From positions 45,052,241 through 45,116,240 of the forward strand of contig OZ024939.1 of NCBI GenBank assembly GCA_964017235.1: a DNA stretch of 64,000 nucleotides, written 5' to 3'. Of this stretch, positions 19,883 through 32,559 are shown one piece after another; position 1 is the stretch's first letter, and each line of letters starts with the position of its first letter. A program made the translations under genes and the position numbers. Below the pieces are notes generated by a model. The model was given only the letters and a program-made list of their open reading frames with translations. It had not been told where the DNA came from and searched no databases. Origin of the DNA: Sabellastarte sp. h YS-2021 (Eukaryota > Annelida > Polychaeta > Sabellida > Sabellidae).

Positions 19883-20019
19883 CCTTCAATGTAATGAACA
19901 TATTTTTAAAGAAATATTATTTTCTTATTGAAGACTTTAAATCAGTAAATTAACAAATTCACAAAAATTACCCCTGTTGAATATATGCATATACTGTGTC
20001 TACTAATTGACTTTTTGCA

Positions 20020-21500
20020 AAAGTTATCACAAATCTACAGGACTTAGTGGACATGAGAAATTTTACTGACATCAGTTAGTGGACATGTATACAGTGACAG
20101 GACTTGGTCACCAGGTATAAGTTGTGGGTACAAATTACTACCATTTGAGAATGTTGATTTGTTCTACTGCAGTTATTCATGTAATACACCCCTTGGGAAG
20201 AAATGCAAAGCATTTGACTACTTGACTGATTTGCATATTTGTTGTTCAGGTGAATTTCCTGTACCGTATTTAAACCAATAGGTCTTGTTCACCAGACACA
20301 CACACTGGCTACATTATGTTTCAGTTGAGAGTTATACAGTATCATGTTTACTATATGCTAAATTCTTGAAATGTATCAATTAGTGGACATGCTTCCACAG
20401 AATTTGGTCCCCAGTTATGTGTTGCAGCCACAGTATGTACATATACTCAGTCTGCTAGGTGGTTATTTCCAGAACTGTATCAGTGGTCATGTTTAAACCA
20501 GCAGGACTTAGTCACCAGTTATGTTCCAGCTACTAAGTGAAAGATGTCAGAGAGAATAAGTTTATTTTGAAAACACAGATACCCATCTATAAGTGCTAAT
20601 TTCTCAAATTGAATCAATTGGTGGACATGTTTAAACCAACAGGACTTGTTCACCAGATATATCTTCTGTCTATTAAGTGATACAGTTGGGAGTGATATAT
20701 TTACTTAGTATATACATATGCCCTGCACACTGTACTTATTTCTAGCACTGTATCAATTAGTGGACATGTTTAAACCTACAAGACTTGGACACAGCTATAA
20801 ATTGTGACTAAATAGAGTGACACTGTTCATTTGTATAAACATGTAACCTGTCTATAAAGTGGTTATTTCTAGAATTGTATCAGTTACTGGTCATGTCAAA
20901 CAGGACTTGGTCAGCAGTTGTATGCTATGACTACCAAGTGCCACTGTTTTGATTTTGATGCTCCCACTATCTTGCTGATGAGATTTGTCCATCCTCCTCT
21001 ATTGCCTCTTTCAGTAAGAAGCTACTACGTGCTAGATGTGGGAGAGAATATATTTATTTTGTATATATATTTACTCTGCCCACAAAGTGTGAATTTTTAG
21101 AACTGCATGACTTAGTGGATATGTTAAAACTGAATGGACTTGGTCACCAGTTAAACATTGTGGCTACACAGAGCTGCAGTTGGGAGTGATATATTTACTT
21201 TGTATGTAAATACACTCTGTCTACAAAGTGCTAATTTCTAGAACTTTATGTAGTAGTGGATATGTGTAAACCAACAGCACCTGGTGACCACTCTGGGGCA
21301 AATATGTTTGCTTACCCTGTCAATTAAGTGCTTATTTCTAGAACTTAATCAATGAATTTATGTTCAAACAAATATGACTTTGTCAAGTGGTGTTTAACAT
21401 AGGTACAGGATGCTACATTTGGGAGTGATAGAGTATCTTTGTGTGTACATATACCCTGTCTACAAAGTGCTAATTTCATTTAGGATAAGTGCTCATTATA
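20020..21500. repeat. Degenerate minisatellite, units of roughly 120-150 bp
   Basis: About ten diverged units share the order 'atcaattagtggacatgt', 'ttaaaccaacaggacttggt', 'caccagttat', 'gggagtgatatatttact', 'ccctgtctacaaagtgctaa' and 'tttctagaactgta'. Unit length drifts and copies are well diverged, so the array is old. No coding function. Confidence 0.75.
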
Positions 21501-21835
21501 AGTATACCTGCATCAAATGATGGGAATTGTATCAATGAAAAGTTGTATTACATAGTCTGGCTAGCAGACAAAGCCCCATTAAAACAGAGCTGTGATGATT
21601 CATTTTTTAAAATTATTAGCTAGTTTTTGTGATTTTTCTTTTCTATCCATCAATGCACAGCTTTGTTCAGCAGACAAAGCCCCATAAACAACTGCACAGC
21701 CGCATCAAAGGATGCGATTTATATCAATGAACAGTTGTATTAAACAGTATTGGTACACAGCTTGGGTAGCTGACAAAGCCCCATTAAACACAGCTGTGAT
21801 GATACATTTTTACACAAGTAATATGTAAAATGAAG
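21500..21835. repeat. Two or more ~125-bp repeats with 'gacaaagccccattaaa'
   Basis: Copies near 21,505 and 21,705 share caaatgatg/caaaggatg, tatcaatgaa, agttgtatta, gacaaagccccatta and cagctgtgatgat. A partial copy lies near 21,660. It is unrelated in sequence to the minisatellite to its left. Confidence 0.6.
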
Positions 21836-24700
21836 TTATAAAAATGATTAATGAATGTAATCTTTTTGATGCATTTCGATATTTTAATCCAGAAATCATA
21901 CACTTTCCATGGAAAATAAGAAATCCCATCAAGCAGGCATGACTGGATAATTTTTTAATAAGTGATTTGATGACAGACATTATTGGAAGTAGCTATAGAT
22001 CTGATCATTCAGTTATCAAAATACATATTGTAATAAGCAAGTTTAAAATTGGAAAAGGGATATGGAAATTCATCTTAGATTACTTAGACCTAGTTAATAA
22101 AATAATTCAAGAAGAAAAAAGTAATTTTGCACTTCCAGTATATTCAACCGAATATGTAAAAAAACCCATTAAATTTAGTATAAATGATGATAACTTTTTT
22201 GAGATAATCCTCCTTTGAATCAGAGGTGAATCAATAAAATTTGCTAGCAATTTGAAAGAGCAGCTCCATATGAAAAAAAATCTTTGATAGTTGACATTGG
22301 AAATTTTGAAAGTCGGTCAGATCAGCAAAGTTACTCCAGTCTACTAGAGGACAAGAAGTCTGAATTGAAAAAAATGAGAAAAAAGTAAGATCAAAGATTA
22401 CATTACAAGATCTAAAATTAAATGGTTGAAGGAGGGTGAAAACCAACCTCTTTTTTGTAATTTGGAAAGTAAGAATTTTGTTGAAAAACAGTAACTGAAT
22501 TAGAATTAAATAATGGTTTACACATTATAAATCAGAAAAATATTTTAATGGAAATGGGTAACTGTTATAGCTCACTGTTTAAAAATAGGGACCAATATAC
22601 ACAAAATTATCACTTAAATAATTTTTGAATTAGTCTAACCAGAAAAAACTTTGTGACTCTATTAGGAAATAAAGTTACAGTCGATTGACTATGTAGTATA
22701 CGTAAAATATAAATAATAAGTCACCTGGAACTGATGGGATTTCTGACAGACATTATTGGAAGTAGCTATAGATCTGATCATTCAGTTATCAAAATACATA
22801 TTGTTATAAGCAAGTTTAAAATTGGAATAAGGGATATGGAAATTCATCTTAGATTAATTAGAGCTAGTTAATAAAATAATTCAAGAAGAAAGAATTAAAT
22901 TTTGCACTGCCAGTATATTCAACTGAATATGTAAAAAAACCCAAAAAAAAACCATTAAATTTAGTATAAATGATGATAACTTTTTGGAGATAATCTTCCT
23001 TTGAATCAGAGGTGAATCAATAAAATTTGCTAGCTATTTGAAAGACCATATGAGAAAAATATGTTTGATAGTTGACATTGGAAATTTTGAAAGTCGGTCA
23101 GATCAGCAAAGTTACTCCAGTCTACTAGAGGACAAGAAGTCTGAATTGAAAAAAATAAGAAAAAATAAGATCAAAGGTTACATTACAAGATCTAAAATTC
23201 AGTAGTTGAAAGGGGGTGAAAAACCAACCATCTTTTTTGTAATTTGGAATGTAAGAATTTTGTTGAAAAAAAAACAGTAAGAAAATTAGAGTTAAATAAT
23301 GGTTTAGACATTATAAATCAGAAAAATATTTTAATGGAAAAGGGTAATTATTATAGCTCACTGTTTAAAAATAGGGATCAATATACTCAAGATTATCACT
23401 TAAATAATTTTTGAATTAGTCTAACCAGAAAAGAATTTGTGACTCTCTGTTAGGAAATAAAATTACAGTTGATTAACTAAGTAGTATACCTAAAAATATA
23501 AAAATAATAAGTCACCTGGAACTGATGGGATTTCTGTTTTATTGAAAGTTGAATTTTTGAAATCAGTTAAAAGGTTTTATGCAGAATACAAAAACTGCTG
23601 CTATGAAAAAGGTCAGCTCTCAGTTTCACCCAGAAAGAGTATTATAACCTGTTTCTCAAAACGTAATAAGGACAGAAAATTTATCGAAAACTGGCATCCC
23701 ATTTTACTGCTCTGTGTGGTATACAAGTTAGCCTCTTCAATAATTGTGGTTACATTTAAACCCCATTTGAAGCATAAAATTTCTTCAAATCAGTCGGGCT
23801 TTTTTCATGGGTGAATGTTTAATACTTATATATGATATTATGTATCACACTGGAAATAAAATATACATAGTGTACTCATATTAATTGATTCTTGAGAAGG
23901 CATTTCACTTGGTATCATGGAAATTTCTATATAAAACTTGAAAGTACTTTGGCTATGAGAAAAATTATTCAGCTGGATACAGTTGTGCAATACAAATGCA
24001 AGGGCTTATGTACTTCAATATGGCTTTCTGTCAGACCCAATTTCAATACAAAGAGGATTTAAGCAATTTGATCCAATAGCACCTATTTCTAATTGCAGCT
24101 GAGATGTTCATCATATTATTAAAAAGATACTGATTGTGCAAAACTAGAAACAAAGTGTAGTTTGGAACTAAATTTATATTGTACTACTCCTATGTGTAAG
24201 TTACTTTATAAAAGCTGTTTTCAGTCAGTCAATGATAATACCTATAGATGGTCTCAGTACAGAATCACACACACAGGATAATTGGAACAAATGAATATTT
24301 TAAAAAGATTAAATAAAGTACCTGTGACCAGTGTTGACTTTGTGGGGAGTGTGAAGAAACTTCCTTACACTTATTTTCTGAATGCTACAAAGTAAAAAAT
24401 CTTTTAAAAAATGTTAATAACTGGATTGAAAAATTGGATCAAAAATCGTTCTCAATAATGCCATGAAAACCACATGTTATTATATTCTAGATTAACATTT
24501 CTGGCCATTACGTTTTGTATTATTAATAACATAATGTTATCTTTTTAAATGTGCCCGGGATGGTTGTAATTTCAATATTTATCAGACTCAGAAAATATTT
24601 AATTCAAAATATGAAGAGCAAAGGATAGTGAACCACTGTTTCAAAAACTTTGAAAGCAATTGGTCAGTATGGTAAATGATTTGTTATGGCATTTGAAGCG
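21836..24700 (+). mobile_element. Old L1/Tx1-like LINE remnant
   Basis: The sequence starts inside the endonuclease domain. PEIIHFPW and the catalytic SDHS(V) motif (near 22,000) are followed by GKGIWKF, all typical of L1/Tx1-type APE endonucleases. The reverse transcriptase is marked by NWHPILLL and NQSGFFHG (23,690-23,815), and further on (near 23,880) by the remains of the 'DFEKAF' motif. A Cys-rich zinc-binding tail (CGECEETSLHLFSEC) lies near 24,335. Stops and frame changes are frequent throughout, so it has been dead for a long time. Part of it is duplicated in tandem. Confidence 0.8.
21971..23535 (+). repeat. Tandem duplication of 773 bp inside the LINE remnant
   Basis: The block beginning tgacagacattattggaagt at 21,971 begins again at 22,744. 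Both copies end with cacctggaactgatgggattt. They share most of the same decayed codons and differ by a few percent plus small insertions, so the duplication came after much of the decay. Confidence 0.85.
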
Positions 24701-26085
24701 TTTTTTTCTTTTCATTTTTTTGTTCTTTTCTTTTCCCTTTGTAATATTTCAATTAAGTATGTCTGTTAAAATGAAAAAATACTAAAACTTAGGTAAAATT
24801 TTAGTCTAAGACTTCAAATCTAAGACTTTTAACTTGGCTAAGATTTGAGATAAATTGGATCCAAATATGACTCACCTTAGGCCAGTATTAATATACACAG
24901 TGGTTTTCCATGACATGTGACCATTTTTATGCAAACATAAAGTATACACAAGTGATACATATCCTTTGTGTTATACTCCATATTTGGAAAACAATGCTGT
25001 TTTACATTGCAAAACCTTCCAACAATGAACTTCAGGGGGTCATTGGATATAATAACATTTTATTATTATCTATTTCCAATTTTGAAGTGGAGAAAAATTT
25101 ATAGTAGATGTCCTCTCCAAAGTGGCCTGAACTTTTAAACAAAGACTTAGTCAAAGCCTAGACTTAGCTGCTTTCTGAAATCTGCTTAGTCACAGATTGT
25201 AGATTTAGCCTGGACTTAAGGTAAAGACCTTTGTCTCACACACAGGCTCAGTCTTTATATGAAACCATTAACTAGTAAAGAACTAGAATTCCTACTAATA
25301 GGAATCATTTCCATTTACAAATTGGCCACTCATGTCCTAAGTGCCTCTAATTTCATATGTTACTTCAGACACAAATCTTGCATTTAGCTAATCTTAAACA
25401 GAAGGGTTTATTTTCCCTTATTATTATTCCCATTATCTACTACTGAAGCAACATGGTGAACAGAAAAAAGCAAAACAACCCTCACTTAGTGTACATTTCT
25501 AAAATGTTACCGTTTGATAAGACAGAACACAAAATCTGTATCCTTAGAAGCATATAGGTTGGAAATATTTTTCTGTATTAGTGATTGTAATTGTTCATGG
25601 AATACATTTTGTGCATGTTTCTTCTTTGTGCCATATAAAGGCAGATGCTGAATTACAGCGGGAAGCTTTGGTCTGTGTCTTTTTGCTTAGTCTTATCAGA
25701 CAAAAAGTACTATGATACTGAAAATGTACTTCAGTTCATTTCTAACCCCTGCTGTAAATATAACATACGAAAGACCTGACAGAAGGTTCTTGGGGCTTTC
25801 CCAGTATAGTCCAGCCTTGCAATTTGGTTATAGTTTTTTTTTCATGCAACTAATATCTGGAATGAATTCAAGTATCTGATATCCAAGTGCTTGTTCTCTG
25901 AACTAGCGGGTTCCATTGGTGTCTGGTGGTTGAGACTTCTAAAACAGATAGATTTTAAATCATGCTTTGAAACATGAAGAAGAAGGAGCAGTTCAAATTT
26001 CCAGTAACATATCATACCAGAGATGTAGAGCATTATATGAGAAACAATGGTTGAAATGAATTTTTGATTTATCAGTTGACGAACT
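24701..26085. other. No gene recognised
   Basis: AT-rich sequence with short chance frames such as 24,910-25,104. A run of related phrases (cttagcc/cttggct, aagactt) near 24,780-25,230 may be a decayed repeat. I see no domain or RNA gene. Confidence 0.4.
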
Positions 26086-26089
26086 ATAG

Positions 26090-26470
26090 TTAAGAACCTT
26101 TAGGAACATCTCCGGATTGCTATAGCTTGTTTAACAGCAGATGCATTCAGATATAGGGCAAACTATTTTGGCTTTCTGGTGGTGAGGTACTTGTATACAT
26201 GTACCAAGGTTTTGAAGATGATTAGTGGCTTGACAGGAAGCCAGTGAAGAGACTTAAGGCTTGGAGTGATATGAGTAAATCTGAACGCACCAGTTACATA
26301 GTGTGCCAAACAAATTTGGATATTCTGGAGCCTTGTGATATTTTTAGATAACAAACTAGGAAACAGTGAATTGCAATAATCCAGACAGCTACTGAGCAAT
26401 GCATTTGCTAACATCCCTGAGACATTAAAGGGGATTTGGCTGATATTGTTTATTCTGCATCCTTTGTTGT
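26090..26470 (-). mobile_element. LINE 3'-end fragment (jockey/CR1-like)
   Basis: On the minus strand, the frame 26,414-26,163 reads SSCLDYCNSLFPSLL, then RLQNIQICLAHYV, then HITPSLKSLHWLPV. This is the familiar C-terminal region of jockey/CR1-type LINE reverse transcriptases ('SRLDYCNSLL ... RLQxVQNxAAR ... HITPxLxxLHWLPV'). Only ~85 codons are clear. It is an isolated decayed scrap. Confidence 0.8.
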
Positions 26471-26639
26471 GTCTTTCAGGAAGAAACTCAAATCATATTT
26501 GTTTTCCAATGCCCTTCTACCATTGTTTTTGACTCAGCTGTTGTCTCGACCATTTCTATGCTCATGAACTGATGAATTTTGGAATACTGCATTTTGTTTT
26601 GCCTCTTAAAGTCTACTTCCAGTCTAAAATACAATAGAA

Positions 26640-26960
26640 TAGAATAATATCCCCAGTGTATACTTTGTCAGTAAATATGGCACTAATGACATAGCTAATT
26701 GGGTATCATTTTGATTGACAAATGTTTCTTTTGCTTGGCAGAAATTTGTCATTTCCTGACCTGAATTTCACGCATTATCATTCACTATTGTCCGAAAAAG
26801 GCAGTTTATTAATGAAATAAGAATTAAAGACATCCAATTGGGTGTCATTTTTACTGGCAAACATATCTTTTGCCAAACATCTCAGTTGACAGAAATTTGC
26901 TATTTTTTGCCCCAAGTTTCACTCATTATCGCTCTCTATTGACGGCAAATAATTTATGTA
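26640..26960. repeat. Diverged tandem duplication of ~140 bp
   Basis: Copies near 26,690 and 26,830 share aattgggtatcattttgattg/aattgggtgtcatttttactg, cagaaatttg, aatttcac/agtttcac, cattatc and tctattg. They are well diverged. Type unknown. Confidence 0.55.
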
Positions 26961-28680
26961 AATAATTAATACAGTGGACATTTGTTGGATCATTTTGTAA
27001 ATATTTTATTGTCTATAGTATAACTTTTATTGAAGCTCTTTGTACCAGAAATGATTTTCCTTTTCAATCCTTTACATTAATGTAACTTTTAGAGTTAGGG
27101 AATTCAAGCGATTATGTTTTATTTATCTATGAATGTCATCTTAATATTGGATTTTACTTTGATGGACACAGGTGTTTATTAATGAGCTTTTAACATCAAA
27201 TAGAATGGTAAGCTAAGTTAAAATGACCAGAATCTAGGTCATTCTCACTGCCTGGGTTCTTAATACAACATGCCTTAAATTGGCAGAAAGCAGAATTAAG
27301 CAATGAAATTAATCATCAACCAATAAGGACAACTGTATTTCTGAGCGTGTCTGTCTGTCCGTCTGTTTTGCTGTGTTTGTGATGACTCACTGAATTGATC
27401 TTTGTCACTTTTTATGTGGGTAAGGTCTGGCCAAATGCAAACATGCTTAAATATTGGGAGAGATGAGGATAATAGTCTGGATGATAAAAATCATAAAGGT
27501 CCCTTTTTAATGTTTTTTCACTGATTTGGGCTGTCTTTGGCTGAGGTTGAAAACCCATCTCTTTGCAAAAGCTTACCCAAAATAGTTTTTTTTTGCTGAT
27601 CTTGTTTTGGTCTTTCTCCATGGTGCCCCTGCAATGATTCTGATTTAACAATGATGATGTTTGATTTTTGGCATTATGCACCTTATAGTCTGTCAACAGA
27701 TGGAGATTAGGTGCTATAAAAGTACCAGTAGAAGGCATCATAATATTTTATTATAATAAGTTTATATATTTATATTTGTGTTTAAAAATAATTATTTATC
27801 CAATATGTAGATATGGTATTTGTTATACAGATTAATCAGCATTTTATTTGGATATTACCAGATGTCTTAATTAAGTAGTGTTTGATTAGAATCTGGTGAT
27901 CTGATTAGTCCATGAGCCATCCCTTGGTGGTGGGAGCAGGAAGATCCTTCTGGGAGAAGTAACTAAGGCTGGCCTAGTCTTCTTTCTTGAACAGATTGCC
28001 TCATAAGTTTCATTATCCATAGTGACGGCTTTTGGTTTTCTGATTTTACTGTTAGACAGAGTTTGTGTCTTGCTTGTAATCAGGATTTCTGGTTTTGTGA
28101 ATAATGGTATAGATGAACATATCTTCGGGTGTTGTGATCACTGTAGATATGCCTACACAAACTAGATTTATTTTTATTTATTTATTTTGCTTACACTAAA
28201 ATGTAGGGTAATCCATAACTTTTAGCAGGTTTTAGGCACTATGTTTGACTTCTAATAACCTAGTGACTTTTTGTGATGTCATAGTGTTATTATGGCTTCA
28301 AATATTTATGATGTAATATTGGTGCTTGCATCATTGTGAGGATTGTGCATGAGGTCATAAATTTAGTGTTAATTTTGACCAGATTAAAAAGTATATTGAT
28401 TCATAATTTTTTATTATTTTTGTGGATCGTTCATCCTCTGATTGTATTTCTTTTACTTTATTATTATTAATAAACTTCATTTGTTAGCTTACATATTCGT
28501 GGGTAATGTTAAGATATAATTTTAATATTTATTTATATAATTTATGCAACTTTATATGTTTTTATATGTTGAGTTTTAGTGATCTTTGATGATTATATAA
28601 GACAGAAGAATTGAAAGGGTTGATTACTGACTGCAATACAATCCAAATAATAAACCATAAAGAATCACACAAATTGACTG
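26961..28680. other. No gene recognised; one 109-aa open frame
   Basis: A minus-strand frame at 27,412-27,741 (109 aa) begins MMPSTGTFIAPNLHLL and contains KRDLYDFYHPDYYPHLSQY. I do not recognise it, and it may be chance or an exon of an unknown gene. A short (GTCT)n run lies at about 27,345-27,370. The rest is AT-rich non-coding sequence. Confidence 0.35.
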
Positions 28681-29600
28681 GTGCCAATAGGGTGCAATTT
28701 TAATTTCCAACACAACTCGGTGCACCTTCGTTTGGATGTGTTGGATGCTTCAAATTTTTCAATGCATCACACTCTCACAGTGAACTACATTTCTTTGTTG
28801 TTATGTCCATCACTTTTGAAGTGGTGTGATACTGATGTGATTTGTCCATCTTTTGGGGCTGAAGCTTTATGTTCATACATCCTTTTTCTAAATACCCTAG
28901 ATGTTTCACCAACACAGTGCATTTGGCATTTAGTACAGGTTGTGAGACATATTATATTGTTCAGTTCACATGTGATACGTTTTGGTAAGTCTACAGTTTT
29001 GTGTGACTAATGGGTGAAGTTACATTTGATTGATTTATTTAGGGCCAATAGGTTTATTTGCCTAGTCTGATGCTAATTGGGCTATAAGGCAGATTTTCAC
29101 CCACTTTGATTGTTCGGTAGTTTGTAGTGGCATTGGTAAGTAGGTTCCTCAGGTTTGGGAGTCTTCTGAATCCAATAATGGGGTTTTCTGTGTATATTGG
29201 TCCACAGTCTGGAACTGTGGAATAATATTCCAGTTCCTGTGGATAATATCTTTGATGTTTGGATTCAATGGGTTATAATTTGTAACCATTACTAAGGTTT
29301 AGTGTGTGGTTTTTTCTACTATCTACCATCAGGAAATTTAGCAGCTCTTTTATAATGTTTTCTAAGGGCTTCTTCTGGAAAACCTCAGTTAAGGTAATGT
29401 ACAACCAATTTTTCTACATTTTCCTGGAAGTCTGACTTTTCTATCTGGTTGTGTTGTGTTGACCTTCCCCTTTATGTCTTTGGATAATGAATTTTTAAAA
29501 TATTTATTTCATGGTTGTTTAGCCTTTGATCTGTCTTTTGATGGAGGTTAAGTAATATCATATTCATGCCAGAAATTCGAAATGGCTAATGTATCCAGCT
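28681..29600 (-). mobile_element. Penelope-like element remnant (linker and GIY-YIG-type region)
   Basis: On the minus strand, the region near 29,300-29,110 encodes NYNPLNPNIKDII, then FRRLPNLRNLL. This is the typical segment after the Penelope reverse transcriptase ('TYHPxLxxIxxII ... FRRPxNLRDxL'). Further on (28,985-28,840) KCQMHCVGETSRVFRKRMYEH matches the GIY-YIG-like core. The order RT-side, linker, then endonuclease is correct for the family. It is decayed, with frame changes and no end repeats visible. The reverse transcriptase itself is not clearly present. Confidence 0.75.
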
Positions 29601-31055
29601 TCCTGTTTATGAGTTCTTATAATGCACTGTATTTCCTATATTATTAGCTCTAAAGGTATGTGATGTAAAAATATATTGGTAGCCATGTGGCTTGAATATT
29701 TTGGTAGGTTCACATTTGGCCTTGGTCCCCTCCGTCAAGCCCTGTTGTGGTCCTTTTACTTACACTTCCCATGGGAAGTTTGGGATTGTTTTTTTTTCTT
29801 CCAGACTGTGTTCCGGCTCTTTCCGAAGAATTATTCAATTCTTGCTTTTGCCAAGACCATATAAAAAAATTCAGAAGGATCATTCAGAATGATTGTTAGT
29901 TAATTTTGGAGTTATTAGTCAAACAGAGAAACAGACAGCCAGACAGACAGACGCACCACAAAAGTTAACCTCCTAGCGACCTTTGTAATTTAGTAATTTT
30001 GTAAAGTAAATGTAGGTATTTGTGTCTACTTTATAAAGGTTTAAGTTAGTTTTGTAATGAATAATAATAGTACAATAACATGCCTTTGAAGGGTGTTATG
30101 GAAATTTCAATCATTAACAGCTCTGTTGTTAGTGACTGTTGTTTGATTACTCATCATAATTTGATCATTCACTATATATGGTAAACTAGCTCAAGTATTC
30201 ATTTGCAGCCTGCCAAAATCAGTCCATAAAATGGTTGCAAGGTTCTTACCAATTACAGTCAGGAAATGTATCATTTAATATTTGTATAAATACGAGATAC
30301 AAAATAATATCAAGTATAGAGGGATAACACAACTATTATTTTAGCTTTAAACCTGAAAAATATATTTTGTGTAAATTGACATATTGTTTGTTACTGACAT
30401 GAATTTACCAAAATTAACTGATCATTGCTTCCACATATATTCTGTTTAACAACAAATGTAACTCAGTTATTATTCAACAGCATTATACAGCAAAAATGGG
30501 ACATGATACATGATACACTTTACATTATAAGGCTTATAAGTAGAACAAAAACATTCTGTTTTAGATTTTTCTGTACTATAGCTAAGTGTAACTAAGGGCA
30601 TTAATTAGCTAAAATGGTGTCCAATTCCAGACCCTTTTCTACAGAGAAAAGTAATACGTGAACCCGACCAGTGATGAGATGCAAAACTTCCTTTCCATCA
30701 AGCCACTTAGGAAACTCCACCATGTCAATCAAACCCACTAACAATACCACAGTCATTTGTGACTATACATTGTTTTACAAAATAACAATAATATCTAAAG
30801 TAAATTATATGCCCCTTAATATTTATTGTTTGTTTAATATTTTTTGCATACATATATCCAATGATTATACAAAACAAAATTATTTTAATTTTAACTTTTA
30901 TCGGACCCCTATGTACCATCACAGGTCAAAAGTTGGGATTGTGCATCCAATGTAACAGCCCAGTATTTACGATCAGCACACAACAGAGAATTCATTGGTA
31001 AACTATAAGAATTTCTGGATAAATTTTGAATTTTTTTACCACAATTTGAATAGGG
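29601..31055. other. No gene recognised; short ACAG microsatellite
   Basis: Non-coding AT-rich sequence. An (ACAG)n-like run at about 29,925-29,955, followed by 'cctcctagcgac', resembles the tail of a dispersed marine-invertebrate repeat (compare 41,990-42,045). Short frames in both directions look like chance. Confidence 0.4.
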
Positions 31056-31059
31056 CTTT

Positions 31060-31350
31060 TATGGAATAGCGTTGAATCAGGGCCCTAACAGTAGAGTTAC
31101 TGCTCTGAGCTTTAACTTAGCACACCGATCAACTTGGCAAAAAAAGCTAAAAAGGCTTTCAGTGTACATGCGGGAGCTGCAAAGCCATCAGAGACAAGAG
31201 TGGTGCCCTAGAATTTGTGAAAGTCTGGTGACAAATTTCAAGTCAGAAAATCCCATACCTGGCCTAAAACTAAGATTATTTCCCATCCAAGTACTAACAT
31301 AGCCTATTGCTGTTTAACTTCAGTGATGAGACGGGTACTCATCACAGTAC
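31060..31350 (-). mobile_element. 5S-rRNA-related fragment, possible SINE3-type element
   Basis: On the minus strand, 31,335-31,280 reads CCCGTCTCATCACTGAAGTT, then AAACAGCAATAGGCT, then GTTAGTACTTGGATGGGA. This follows the central part of eukaryotic 5S rRNA (CCGUCUGAUC..GAAG.UAAGCAG..GGGCCUGGUUAGUACUUGGAUGGGA) very closely. The ends of a normal 5S gene are missing and unrelated sequence continues downstream to about 31,060. It is therefore a pseudogene or a 5S-headed SINE, not a working 5S gene. Confidence 0.65.
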
Positions 31351-32555
31351 ACCACAATTCATATGAAAGTCTAGTGAAAAAAAAAACACAATTTTCCTCC
31401 TTGTCAACATTTAAAGGGATTTCAGGTCCCAGATATGCCAGGTTATAGTGAAGGAGTGGTAATTCCTTTACACCATCTGCATAGAATAGAAAATATGTAT
31501 TTATTCTTGTGCTATATTAATTAAAAAGCCTGGAAATCTTTCTGTTTGAATATGCACCAAAATAAATGCAAATGGGTAAATATACTTATGAAGACAAATA
31601 TGAAACTGCATAACCTTGTAAAAGGATTGATAAGTGGTGATAATACCCATTTGCCTAGATTCAAACCCAAAATTACTGGTGGTGAAAGATCCATCTGAGG
31701 CTATGACCAGGGTCTTGCATTACCCTCAGTGAGGTCATATGGAGGTGAGGTTCTACAGTTATAATATGTTAGCTACAGTCTAGATGGCAGAGGGATAAGC
31801 CAACTGCCGGCAGAGGTGACCAAACAGGTTATCAGCTTATGGTCAAACGAAGGTCAGTCCCACAAAATGGTAAAATGTGAAAAAAATCAGGTTTAGGAAA
31901 TTTTATTAACAGGTTAGTAGAATAAAAAATACAATTTTGAAATATTACTTATTGATGTGGGTGTCAATGACCTGATTATGTGGGGTAAAAGCTATTGGCA
32001 AAGAGAGGGGCTGTATGTTGAAGTGGTCTGGAGGCCAAGAGGTCTCTGACAGTTTTAACTGGACAAAGGAAATGATTGGCAAGAGAAGGAAGCTGGATCC
32101 AGTGGGTTTTGTAGTGATGAAAGGTCTTAGTCAACTTTATGAGTTTTTGAATATTAATATGGTTATTTTATGGATGTCTTTCTGTTGCAGTATTAATACT
32201 TGTGTACATTCTGTTATGTAAGTACTACAGGCAATGTAGGCTCCCATTGTGATATAAAAAATATAAATATATGGACCAGTAAGTTCAGCACATTAACAAT
32301 GAATCCAAACTTTGATTATTCAGGATAATTGATGCGAAAATTAAATATTGTAAACTATATTTTGCCAGTTTTTTTTTTAAATAAATGATTCAGTCTTAAT
32401 TATTTGTTATAGTTACTTGGCAAACCTGTAGATCTGTGCAACTTTCTTGACAAGATAAAATCATTATTATCAGTGTAAAACTTTTATATCCCCCGCCCAT
32501 GTAAGTATCATTTTATGTAGTAAGTATTACAATAGATCACTATGAAACCAGGAAC
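31351..32555. other. No feature recognised
   Basis: AT-rich sequence with chance frames (for example 32,015-32,221). No domain, RNA gene or clear repeat structure is seen. Confidence 0.35.
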
Positions 32556-32559
32556 CATG

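Larger units (their letters stand above)
4200..19900. mobile_element. Fossil Polinton/Maverick-like element, possibly two juxtaposed
   Basis: The family is identified by its hallmark parts: FtsK/A32-type packaging ATPase, retroviral-type integrase with chromodomain, single and double jelly-roll capsid proteins, adenovirus-like cysteine protease and the N-terminal part of DNA polymerase B. Accessory parts are a BIR ORF, RING segments, PC4-like segments and minus-strand membrane-protein ORFs. Two distinct integrase copies (about 5.8-6.9 and 15.7-16.2 kb) suggest either two elements side by side or one inserted near another. It is broken, with on the order of ten or more disruptions overall, and terminal repeats were not found. 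Several ORFs remain readable, so the insertion looks moderate in age rather than ancient. Ends are approximate. Confidence 0.85.

Noticed and set aside
4115-20020. Terminal inverted repeats of the Polinton-like element
   Set aside because: I compared sequences near both sides by eye and found no convincing pair, so exact ends are not claimed.
27412-27741. 109-aa gene on the minus strand
   Set aside because: The frame is open, but I recognise no motif and there are no supporting splice sites or neighbours. Left as an unassigned open frame.
31280-31335. Working 5S rRNA gene
   Set aside because: Only the central part is present. The start, the end and the terminator run are missing.
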